DNA from: Nonlabens sp.
GTDB taxonomy: Bacteria; Bacteroidota; Bacteroidia; Flavobacteriales; Flavobacteriaceae
Reading direction: 5' to 3'
Length of the DNA stretch: 12,747 bases
Assembly: GCA_030731685.1 (NCBI GenBank)
Contig: JANQTO010000364.1
Span: 1-12,747 of the forward strand
Shown here: piece after piece, positions 6,827 to 12,747 of the stretch
Layout: the number at the start of each line of letters is the position of its first letter
Numbering within the stretch: the first letter of the stretch is position 1
Notes under the pieces: generated by a model
Database searches by the model: none
The model's input: the letters and a program-made list of their open reading frames with translations, nothing else
Told to the model about the DNA's origin: nothing
Position numbers and translations under genes: made by a program

Positions 6827-7600
6827 ATGGATTATAATAACGTATTAAGTACTACAGACAACCATATAACGACTATCACCATAAATAGGCCCAACAAACT
6901 CAATGCGTTAAACAAAGAAACCATTGCAGAGTTGAGTCACGCAATAGGCACTGCTGAAGAAGATGAACTAACCCGTGTCATTATACTCACTGGTTCAGGA
7001 GAAAAAGCTTTTGTTGCAGGAGCCGATATTGCCGAGTTTGCACATTTCACAACTGACGAAGGAAAGCGACTTGCCGCTCACGGGCAGGAAACCTTATTTG
7101 ATGCAATAGAAAATTGCTCGGTGCCCGTAATTGCCGCAGTGAACGGATTTGCACTGGGCGGTGGCCTGGAACTTGCCATGGCTGCGCATATACGAGTCGC
7201 TAGTGACAATGCAAAAATGGGCTTGCCCGAAGTTTCATTGGGTGTAATTCCAGGTTATGGTGGTACACAACGTTTACCACAACTTGTAGGCAAGGGCCGC
7301 GCCATGGAAATGATCATGACCGCCGGAATGATAGATGCTCAAACTGCGCATCGTTTTGGTTTAGTTAATCACGTTGTAGAACAAGAAGGGCTTATGGAAT
7401 TTGCCACCATTCTAGCTACAAAAATTATGAGAAATAGCCCAGTTGCTATAAGCGCAGCGATAGACGCAGTAAATGCAGGTTATGTAGACGGTGTTGACGG
7501 CTACCAGGCCGAAATTGATAATTTCGGTTCCTCCTTCGGTACAGAGGATTTTGTAGAAGGTACCACGGCATTTTTAGAGAAAAGAAAACCTAGTTTTTAG
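6827..7600 (+). CDS. Enoyl-CoA hydratase/isomerase (crotonase family)
   Basis: A 257-residue cytosolic crotonase-fold protein of usual length. The oxyanion-hole segment AFVAGADIAEF is at residues 61-71, NGFALGGGLELAMA at 106-119 carries Glu115, and GLPEVSLGVIPGYGGTQRL carries Glu135. The two glutamates have the same 20-residue spacing as the catalytic pair of rat mitochondrial enoyl-CoA hydratase, which supports real hydration of trans-2-enoyl-CoA to 3-hydroxyacyl-CoA rather than another crotonase chemistry. No other beta-oxidation gene is beside it, so the pathway (fatty acid, amino acid or short-chain acyl-CoA breakdown) is not fixed by context. It is convergent with the ZIP transporter gene, 72 bp apart. 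Confidence 0.9.
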   Translation: MDYNNVLSTTDNHITTITINRPNKLNALNKETIAELSHAIGTAEEDELTRVIILTGSGEKAFVAGADIAEFAHFTTDEGKRLAAHGQETLFDAIENCSVPVIAAVNGFALGGGLELAMAAHIRVASDNAKMGLPEVSLGVIPGYGGTQRLPQLVGKGRAMEMIMTAGMIDAQTAHRFGLVNHVVEQEGLMEFATILATKIMRNSPVAISAAIDAVNAGYVDGVDGYQAEIDNFGSSFGTEDFVEGTTAFLEKRKPSF

Positions 7601-7672
7601 CATAGCGAGGTAGCTCTATGTGTTATATGCTGTTTATGTATTTAGAATTGTTAACACGATAATATTTACAAA

Positions 7673-8494
7673 TTATCCAAGCCCAACATCCAGACACATC
7701 ATAATGATAAAGCCACCTATAAAGCCAAGGGTGGCTATGTCGGTAAATTTATCGCGTTGTGTTTCGGGTATGACTTCTTCAACTACGACAAATATCATAG
7801 CACCAGCGGCAAAAGCAAGTGCGTAAGGCAATATAGGTTGAAAGGTGAAGACGGCCCATGCGCCTAATACACCTGCTACAGGCTCTACGATGGCACTTAA
7901 CTGACCGTACCAAAAACTCTTAAACCTACTTACGCCGGCGCGACGCAGCGGCATTGCTACTGCAAAACCTTCGGGAAAATTTTGCAACCCTATACCTATG
8001 GCTAGCGCAACGGCACCTGCGATGCTTGCTCCTTCATAACCAGCTGCAACACCTCCAAAAAGTACACCGACCGCGAGTCCTTCAGGAATATTGTGCAACG
8101 TGATTGCAAGTACTAATAGGGTCGTCTTGCGCCAGTTTGTTTCTACACCTTCGGCCTCATCTTTCTGAAAATTAATATGTAAGTGAGGTAGTATTTTATC
8201 CAATCCAAACAAGAATAAGGCACCTGCGCCAAACCCGACCGCGGCAGGTATTACTTTCACAAAGCCTTCACCGCCAGACATTTCAATAGCTGGAGACAAT
8301 AAAGACCAGAAACTTGCAGCTACCATGACACCACCGGTAAACCCTAGCATACCGTCAAGAACGCTGCGCTTTGCTGTTTTGAATAAAAAGACAAGTGATG
8401 CGCCAGCTGCTGTTATGAGCCATGTAAATGTAGTAGCTATAAGTGCACCTACGATAGGGTCTAGGCCTTCAAAATATGTTATAATTTGTTCCAT
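7673..8494 (-). CDS. ZIP family metal transporter (GufA-like)
   Basis: A 273-residue integral inner-membrane protein with about eight hydrophobic helices. The ZIP signature metal-site helices are clear: HNIPEG (residues 134-139) and QNFPEG (171-176), with EPVAG at 204-208 in the next helix. A short cytosolic loop carries His104 and His106 (LPHLHINFQKDE). ZIP proteins import divalent metals such as zinc, manganese or iron into the cytosol. It starts 20 bp after the stop of the DtxR-family repressor on the same strand, so the two are very likely one operon, and the transported metal is probably the one the regulator senses. Given the MntR-like ligands in the regulator, manganese or iron are plausible; the sequence does not decide. 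Confidence 0.9.
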   Translation of the reverse strand: MEQIITYFEGLDPIVGALIATTFTWLITAAGASLVFLFKTAKRSVLDGMLGFTGGVMVAASFWSLLSPAIEMSGGEGFVKVIPAAVGFGAGALFLFGLDKILPHLHINFQKDEAEGVETNWRKTTLLVLAITLHNIPEGLAVGVLFGGVAAGYEGASIAGAVALAIGIGLQNFPEGFAVAMPLRRAGVSRFKSFWYGQLSAIVEPVAGVLGAWAVFTFQPILPYALAFAAGAMIFVVVEEVIPETQRDKFTDIATLGFIGGFIIMMCLDVGLG

Positions 8495-8514
8495 GGTAGT
8501 TATTTAAAGGGTAC

Positions 8515-9189
8515 TTATGTATTTGACTCTGATGATGTATTTGGAATTACTAACAGTTTAGAAGCAACCATTTGTGATAAATACAATTTGCCATGCTCGG
8601 TACTAACAGTGCATGAACCGTCTAATTCTTCGCGGTATACGACATTTAAGACACTCCCTATTTCCAGCTTATTTCTATCAAGATATTGTAGAAAAATAGC
8701 CGAGCTGTCAGTTACAGCACTGAGCTTAGCTGCGTCTCCTGTTTTCAATTCTGCGAGCGTATTGTATGTATTTTCAATGATGGTTCCGGTTTCATCGGGA
8801 ATAGGGTCGCCGTGAGGGTCGTATTTAGGGCGATTAAGAAGTTTGTCAATTTCGTCAATAAGCTTGCGCGATTGTATGTGCTCCAGTTGTTCAGCAACCT
8901 CATGCACTTCGTCCCAAGAAAAATTGAGTTTTTCGACAAGAAACAGCTCCCATAGCCTGTGTTTTCTTATTATTTGCATGGCGCAGCTCCGCCCGTTTTG
9001 AGTGAGTTTGCTACCTTTATAAGGAACATAATCTATGAGTGATTTTTCAGCAAGTTTTTTAAGCATGTCGGTTACAGACGATGCTTTGGTGTTCATCTTT
9101 CCAGCAATGTCATTTGTAGAAACTAGCGTTTCACCATCTTGCAAATGGTATAGTGCTTTTATATAATTTTCTTCAGATACGGATTGCAT
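8515..9189 (-). CDS. DtxR/MntR family metal-dependent transcriptional repressor
   Basis: A 224-residue cytosolic regulator with an N-terminal winged helix (about 1-65), a dimerisation/metal-binding domain (about 70-145, including the PHGDPIP motif at 125-131) and a C-terminal FeoA/SH3-like domain (about 150-216). His77, Glu100, Glu103 and His104 (in HEVAEQLEH) match His77, Glu99, Glu102 and His103 of Bacillus MntR; the residue equal to DtxR Cys102 is Glu, which is MntR-like. The positions of MntR Asp8 and Glu11 are Asn8 and Lys11 here. The start is ATG at 9189-9187; the longer TTG start at 9204 is less likely. It precedes the ZIP gene in an operon and may autoregulate through the inverted repeat at 9229-9248. 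Confidence 0.88.
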   Translation of the reverse strand: MQSVSEENYIKALYHLQDGETLVSTNDIAGKMNTKASSVTDMLKKLAEKSLIDYVPYKGSKLTQNGRSCAMQIIRKHRLWELFLVEKLNFSWDEVHEVAEQLEHIQSRKLIDEIDKLLNRPKYDPHGDPIPDETGTIIENTYNTLAELKTGDAAKLSAVTDSSAIFLQYLDRNKLEIGSVLNVVYREELDGSCTVSTEHGKLYLSQMVASKLLVIPNTSSESNT

Positions 9190-9193
9190 TGTG

Positions 9194-9201
9194 CAAATAT
9201 A
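9194..9201 (-). promoter_or_regulatory. -7 box-like TATATTTG just before the dtxR-family start
   Basis: On the minus strand TATATTTG, an exact TAnnTTTG match, is followed by CACA and then the ATG. If used it would give a leaderless message, as at plsC. The box at 9219-9226 is the more conventional alternative. Confidence 0.35.
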
Positions 9202-9218
9202 CAACAGGTTAGTGCTTA

Positions 9219-9226
9219 CAAAAATA
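9219..9226 (-). promoter_or_regulatory. -7 box TATTTTTG of the dtxR-ZIP operon
   Basis: On the minus strand TATTTTTG matches TAnnTTTG exactly and lies 29 nt upstream of the ATG at 9189, a sensible leader length. The inverted repeat at 9229-9248 sits immediately upstream, where a bound repressor would block RNA polymerase. Confidence 0.5.
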
Positions 9227-9228
9227 TA

Positions 9229-9248
9229 TTTTTAGACAAGGCTAAAAA
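9229..9248. promoter_or_regulatory. Candidate metalloregulator operator (inverted repeat)
   Basis: TTTTTAG (9229-9235), six-base spacer ACAAGG, CTAAAAA (9242-9248): perfect 7 bp arms, 20 bp overall, in the promoter of the DtxR-family gene. The AT-rich inverted repeat with inner TTAG/CTAA ends is in the style of DtxR-family operators. Binding by the encoded regulator is inferred. Confidence 0.45.
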
Positions 9249-9342
9249 ATGATTGATAATCGTTGTTTAATGACTAAACTCTTGTGAAATAGTAAGCTTT
9301 TGACCGCAAACTGCTATCACGGCTGAAAACTGTGGCTGAACG

Positions 9343-10050
9343 CTACACCATTCCACGTTCTTTGCGCACGGTATCGTAGGCATCCTGAACGGCATTGAAT
9401 TTTTCTTGAGCTCCTTTTCGGTATGCCTCGTCCATATCCATGAGTTTGTCTGGATGGTAACGTTTTGCCATTTCCCTATAAGCACGTTTTACCTCGCCAT
9501 CTGTTGCACTTTTATCTATTTCTAAAATTTTGTATGCGTTGTCACGGTCCTTAACAAACATCGCTTTAATGGAGATAAAATCATTTTGGGTAAGTTTTAG
9601 GTAACCGGCAATTTGCTCCATGGCACGCAATTCTGGCGTGCTTATGTTACCATCGGCATTTGCGATACCAAATAGAAAATGAAGTATTTGTAATCGCGAT
9701 TCATAACGGGTTCGTGCATTTAGGTATGCACAAATCCTCGCTGCGTTTACCTCTCGTTTTTTGACAACTTCATTGAAAACCTTAAAAATCGCGTTAGAAC
9801 GTTCCTTGCCGTAGGCGCCTACAAAATACTGGCGCACATAATCCAGTTCTTCCTGAGTTACCTTGCCGTCAGCTTTTATGACTATGGACGTAAGTGATAA
9901 TAAATGCAACTCAAAATCTTCTGGACTTACTGTCGTACTACGACCGAAACCTGGTCGTGCTCCTTGTTGAGGTTGTGAACTGGAACTGGAAATCATACTA
10001 AAAATCCAGCGAACTATAAGAAAGAGTATTATGTAACCGAAAAAACCCAT
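9343..10050 (-). CDS. djlA: Membrane-anchored TerB-DnaJ co-chaperone (DjlA-like)
   Basis: A 235-residue protein with the domain order of DjlA: an N-terminal membrane helix (about residues 3-20), a short Ser/Gln/Gly-rich linker (21-38), a TerB-like helical domain (about 45-165, with the paired acidic motifs KADGKVTQEELDYV and NADGNISTPELRAM), and a C-terminal J domain (171-233) with HPD at 199-201. The J domain would stimulate the ATPase of DnaK; the TerB part probably selects or senses a membrane-linked partner. It is transcribed divergently from the NO-sensing operon across a 229 bp gap. GAAACCTA at 10067-10074 (TAGGTTTC on the minus strand) is a weak promoter candidate. No hairpin terminator is clear after the stop. 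Confidence 0.87.
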   Translation of the reverse strand: MGFFGYIILFLIVRWIFSMISSSSSQPQQGARPGFGRSTTVSPEDFELHLLSLTSIVIKADGKVTQEELDYVRQYFVGAYGKERSNAIFKVFNEVVKKREVNAARICAYLNARTRYESRLQILHFLFGIANADGNISTPELRAMEQIAGYLKLTQNDFISIKAMFVKDRDNAYKILEIDKSATDGEVKRAYREMAKRYHPDKLMDMDEAYRKGAQEKFNAVQDAYDTVRKERGMV

Positions 10051-10179
10051 GTAATTAATTAAATGTGAAACCTATGTTGTTGCGTACCTAGTTTCCAAGG
10101 AATATGCCACGATTGCTGCCTGTCATTATGGCTCACAGTACGATACTTTAATTGTTTATACACAGAAATTGCCCATTCA

Positions 10180-10212
10180 TCGACACTTAATGGTTATCCG
10201 TCGACACTTAAT
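10180..10212 (+). repeat. Pair of 12 bp direct repeats TCGACACTTAAT
   Basis: TCGACACTTAAT occurs at 10180-10191 and 10201-10212, exactly 21 bp from start to start, about two helical turns. ACGATACTTTAAT at 10140-10152 resembles the unit with one inserted T and one substitution. The pair lies about 70-100 bp upstream of the response-regulator start, a position fitting an activator or regulator site. Confidence 0.6.
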
Positions 10213-10254
10213 AAGCTCATCATCGATATAAAAATATGGCAAAGCAAAATACAG

Positions 10255-10262
10255 TTAATTTG
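10255..10262 (+). promoter_or_regulatory. Possible -7 box TTAATTTG of the NO-sensing operon
   Basis: TTAATTTG matches seven of eight positions of TAnnTTTG and ends 17 nt before the ATG at 10280. A TTG -33 element is not evident, which would suit a promoter that needs an activator, perhaps bound at the repeats upstream. Confidence 0.35.
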
Positions 10263-10279
10263 CTTCACGATCTATTATC

Positions 10280-10699
10280 ATGAAAGCACGCAATTTGAAA
10301 GTATTACTTATAGAAGACGATACTATAGAAGTTATGAAAATGCATAGAGCATTATCGACATTTGAAGAAAAGCATACCATTATTGAAGCAGATAATGGTG
10401 AGAAGGCTTTGTCAATTTTAGAGAAAAGAGATCAATTACCTGATATAATATTACTAGATTTAAACATGCCTAAAATTAATGGAATAGAATTTTTAACTAT
10501 TCTAAAAAATGACGATAGTTTGAAATACATACCTACCATAATTTTAACAACCTCAAATAACCAGCGTGACTTACTAGCTTGTTACAATCTGGGAATTGCA
10601 GGTTATGTTTTAAAACCTCTTAAATATGAGGAATATGTTGATAAAATATATAGATTACTGTCTTACTGGAGTATTAATGAATTGTTTGTAAAGTATTGA
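10280..10699 (+). CDS. Single-domain response regulator (CheY/Rcp1-like receiver)
   Basis: A 139-residue protein made up of one receiver domain with no DNA-binding or enzymatic output. The acidic pocket is Glu12-Asp13-Asp14 (LLIEDD), the phosphoacceptor is Asp60 (DIILLDLNMPKINGIEF), the switch threonine is Thr90 in TIILTTSNN, and the conserved lysine is Lys112 in VLKPLKY. The form resembles the Rcp1-type receivers that partner soluble photoreceptor or PAS kinases. Its stop is one base before the H-NOX gene and it is the first gene of a three-gene unit, so it is the likely phosphate acceptor of the PAS kinase encoded at the end. It may work by protein interaction or as a step of a phosphorelay; the downstream target is not in the window. 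Confidence 0.92.
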   Translation: MKARNLKVLLIEDDTIEVMKMHRALSTFEEKHTIIEADNGEKALSILEKRDQLPDIILLDLNMPKINGIEFLTILKNDDSLKYIPTIILTTSNNQRDLLACYNLGIAGYVLKPLKYEEYVDKIYRLLSYWSINELFVKY

Positions 10700-10700
10700 T

Positions 10701-11240
10701 ATGAAAGGAATAGTTTTCACCGAGTTTTTAGATTTAGTAGAGATAAAATTTGGTCTACAAATGGTTGATCAAATAATTGAAGAGTCAGATTTACCATCTC
10801 AAGGTGTATACACATCTATAGGTACTTACAGTTTTTCTGAGATGCTGCAGCTTATTCAAAGCTTAAGTAAGCATACAGGATTAAGTGTAGATCAATTACT
10901 TCTGACTTATGGAGAATATTTTTTCCATGTCATAGAAGACAGTTACCCAGGTTTGCTAGCTACTTATAAGGATCCTATAGAAATGATTTCTTCTATAGAA
11001 AATCACATACATGTAGAAGTAAGAAAAATTTATCCAGATGCCGAGCTGCCTACTTTTCGGGTTTTAGAAAAAACCGAGAACCACCTTGTGCTGAATTATA
11101 AATCTAGTAGAGCCATGCATCATTTCGGATTAGGATTAATGAACAAAACTTTTGAACATTTTAAAATGAGTTCAGAGATTACTATTGATAAAATAAACAA
11201 CGATGGGACCGAAGTGAATTTTATAATCCATAAAAGTTAA
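10701..11240 (+). CDS. hnoX: H-NOX haem nitric-oxide/oxygen-binding sensor protein
   Basis: A 179-residue stand-alone H-NOX domain. MKGIVFTEFLDLVE starts the fold, with YTSIGTYSFSEM and LLLTYGEYFF following. HIHVEVRKIYPDAELP carries the proximal haem ligand His104, seven residues before Tyr111 as in soluble guanylate cyclase. The haem-propionate motif YxSxR is Tyr133-Ser135-Arg137. Phe142 stands where O2-binding H-NOX of Caldanaerobacter (Thermoanaerobacter) tengcongensis has the distal Tyr140, so the pocket looks apolar and suited to NO rather than O2. In other bacteria such proteins control an associated histidine kinase when NO binds. The gene lies between the response regulator (1 nt gap) and the PAS kinase (stop TAA and start ATG share a base), strongly suggesting a three-protein NO switch. 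Confidence 0.95.
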   Translation: MKGIVFTEFLDLVEIKFGLQMVDQIIEESDLPSQGVYTSIGTYSFSEMLQLIQSLSKHTGLSVDQLLLTYGEYFFHVIEDSYPGLLATYKDPIEMISSIENHIHVEVRKIYPDAELPTFRVLEKTENHLVLNYKSSRAMHHFGLGLMNKTFEHFKMSSEITIDKINNDGTEVNFIIHKS

Positions 11241-12747
11241 TGGAGAATAGCGAGGTTGACATATTAGAAAGAGCTCTTGCTCGAGAAAAGGCGGCCCGCA
11301 AACAAGCAGAAAAAATACTGGAACAAAAGGCCGCTGAGCTTTATGACATCACTCAAAAATTACAAGATTCAAATAAGAAATTAGGATTATTGATAGATGA
11401 AAAAACATCTGAATTAAATGGCGTTTTTGAGAATATTGTAGATGCATATGTCGTTACAGATTTAAAAGGAAATATTCTTAAAATGAATGATGCCGCAGTT
11501 GATTTGTTAGAGGCCGATATAAAGAATGAGCCTATTAACTTAATGACTATTGCTCATCGGGATGAGTTTGAAAATATATTTCATTATTTCAAGGAATTAT
11601 TAGATAAAGGTGCTGTTACCGATATTCAAGTAAGAATTGTTACTAAAAGTAATGTATCTAAATTAGTGCATATTAACTGTAGTGTTATTTACGATGCTGC
11701 TGGAGTGCCAAAGGCTGCCCAGGGAATCGTTAGGGATATTACAGAGAGTAAAAAAGACCAAGAAAAGCTGATTGAGTCTGAAAACAGACTATCTACTTTA
11801 ATACTGAATTTAGAGAATGCTGTTTTACTTGAAGATCAATACCGTAAAATAGTACTTACCAATAAAAGGTTTTGCGATTTTTTTGAAATACCCATGACAG
11901 CTGACGAAATGGTAGGCTTTGACTGTTCTGAAGCTGCTAGTAATTCAAAGCATTTATTTAGAGATGCTGATAATTTTATTGCTAGAGTTGAAGAAATTTT
12001 GGTTAAAAAGGAAATTGTCATAGGAGATGAATTACCTATGAAAAATGGTAAAATCTTAGAACGAGATTTTATTCCTATTATAGAAAACGGAATTTATCAA
12101 GGACACCTGTGGTCATATAGAGATGTTACTTTAAATCGTTCCTACCGCAAGAGTTTAGAATCTCAAAAGCAGAAATACAGTAGTATTATCGCAAATATGA
12201 ACTTAGGCTTGGTTGAAGTAGATCAGGATGACAAAATATTAATGGTCAACCATAGTTTTTGTGAAATAAGTGGTTATCGTGAAGATGAACTATTGGGAAG
12301 AAAGGCCTCTCAAGTATTTTTAGTTAACAAAGACTCTCAAGTTTTTAAAACTGAAAACCGTAACCGTTTAAAAGGCCAATCCAGCTCTTATGAAATTGAA
12401 GTCTGGAATAAAAAGAAGGAAAAGCGACACTGGCTTGTAAGTGGGGCGCCTAACTATGATTTGAAAGGGAATCTTGTGGGGTCTATAGGTATTCATCTAG
12501 ATATAACAGATTTAAAAAGCTTAGAACAACAAAAGGAGATATTACTCAGTCAATTAGAAAGAAGTAATAACGAGCTGCATGAGTATGCATACATAGTATC
12601 TCATGACTTGAAGTCTCCTTTGAGGAGTATTGATGCACTTATTAATTGGTTAAAAGAGGATAATATTGAGAAATTTGATAATACGAGCTTAAAGAACGTT
12701 TCTCTTATAGAAGAAACGCTTGAAAAAATGGAACATCTCATTAATGA
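11240..12747 (+). CDS. H-NOX-associated cytoplasmic PAS sensor histidine kinase (3' truncated)
   Basis: Open without a stop from ATG 11240 to the window end: 502 residues. The start overlaps the H-NOX stop by one base (TAATG). Residues about 5-60 form a charged heptad-like coiled coil (LERALAREKAARKQAEKILE). Three PAS-like domains follow: about 60-168 (VVTDLKGNIL, ending GIVRDITE), about 183-297 (VLLEDQYRKIVLTN, ending WSYRDVT) and about 312-425 (GLVEVDQDDKILMVN, ending GIHLDITD). A coiled linker leads to HisKA with YIVSHDLKSPLRSI and phosphoacceptor His455. The ATPase domain lies past the edge. No membrane helix is seen, so the kinase is cytosolic and could bind the H-NOX protein directly, perhaps through the N-terminal coil. 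The adjacent receiver is the likely phosphate acceptor. Confidence 0.9.
   Translation, partial: MENSEVDILERALAREKAARKQAEKILEQKAAELYDITQKLQDSNKKLGLLIDEKTSELNGVFENIVDAYVVTDLKGNILKMNDAAVDLLEADIKNEPINLMTIAHRDEFENIFHYFKELLDKGAVTDIQVRIVTKSNVSKLVHINCSVIYDAAGVPKAAQGIVRDITESKKDQEKLIESENRLSTLILNLENAVLLEDQYRKIVLTNKRFCDFFEIPMTADEMVGFDCSEAASNSKHLFRDADNFIARVEEILVKKEIVIGDELPMKNGKILERDFIPIIENGIYQGHLWSYRDVTLNRSYRKSLESQKQKYSSIIANMNLGLVEVDQDDKILMVNHSFCEISGYREDELLGRKASQVFLVNKDSQVFKTENRNRLKGQSSSYEIEVWNKKKEKRHWLVSGAPNYDLKGNLVGSIGIHLDITDLKSLEQQKEILLSQLERSNNELHEYAYIVSHDLKSPLRSIDALINWLKEDNIEKFDNTSLKNVSLIEETLEKMEHLIN

Larger units (their letters stand above)
10051..10279. other. Divergent intergenic region between djlA-like gene and NO-sensing operon
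   Basis: 229 bp without a plausible gene. It contains the direct repeats at 10180-10212, an imperfect third copy near 10140-10152, and a near-consensus -7 box at 10255-10262 for the plus-strand operon. No RNA gene or strong hairpin is recognised. Confidence 0.7.

Noticed and set aside
7601..7620. Short inverted repeat CATAG/CTATG between the convergent enoyl-CoA hydratase and ZIP genes as a bidirectional terminator
   Set aside because: Only five clean pairs with a poorly paired interior and no T tract on either side; too weak to call.
9251..9265. Fur-box-like GATTGATAATC upstream of the dtxR operon
   Set aside because: Only part of a Fur consensus is present and the arms are four bases; the inverted repeat at 9229-9248 is a better operator candidate.
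9322..9347. GGCTGAA direct repeat near the djlA-like stop
   Set aside because: Seven-base repeats close together are likely by chance and show no array or hairpin.
1..12747. Search for CRISPR arrays, tRNA/rRNA genes, insertion sequences and phage genes
   Set aside because: No regularly spaced repeat array, cloverleaf or rRNA-like sequence, transposase or phage gene could be recognised.

Overview
The window looks like chromosome from a marine member of the Flavobacteriaceae (Bacteroidota). Several starts lack a Shine-Dalgarno sequence. TAnnTTTG-type -7 promoter boxes (the Bacteroidota consensus) sit just upstream of some genes. The gene set (PnuC plus kinase-only NadR, DUF4301, BrxA/B-type bacilliredoxin, a DtxR/ZIP pair, H-NOX with a soluble PAS kinase) fits that family. 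The genus is not determined; a 14-16 bp palindrome, GCTTTCGCGAAAGC, occurs twice and may be a lineage marker.

Layout. Positions 1-2686 hold a tightly packed plus-strand cluster: the 3' end of pnuC, a NadR-type ribosylnicotinamide kinase overlapping it by 40 nt, a DUF4301 protein overlapping the kinase by 4 nt, and arfB (ribosome rescue) one base later. Next comes a bacilliredoxin gene with its own promoter and a strong terminator (3236-3281). Two lipid genes follow, plsC (1-acylglycerol-3-phosphate acyltransferase) and an acyl-ACP desaturase, the latter closed by a second clear terminator (5148-5178). Then come an NtrY-like membrane histidine kinase with no adjacent response regulator and an enoyl-CoA hydratase.

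The minus strand carries a two-gene metal homeostasis unit, a DtxR/MntR-family repressor (8515-9189) followed by a ZIP transporter (7673-8494), with an inverted repeat at the repressor promoter that could be its operator. Also on the minus strand is a membrane-anchored TerB-DnaJ (DjlA-like) co-chaperone (9343-10050).

The most interesting part is the right end. After a 229 bp divergent intergenic region with direct repeats spaced two helical turns apart, three near-overlapping plus-strand genes encode a single-domain response regulator, an H-NOX haem nitric-oxide sensor, and a cytoplasmic three-PAS histidine kinase that runs off the window with its phosphoacceptor His already visible. Together they read as a nitric-oxide-responsive phosphorelay whose output is not encoded here. 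This block is visibly more AT-rich than the rest of the window.
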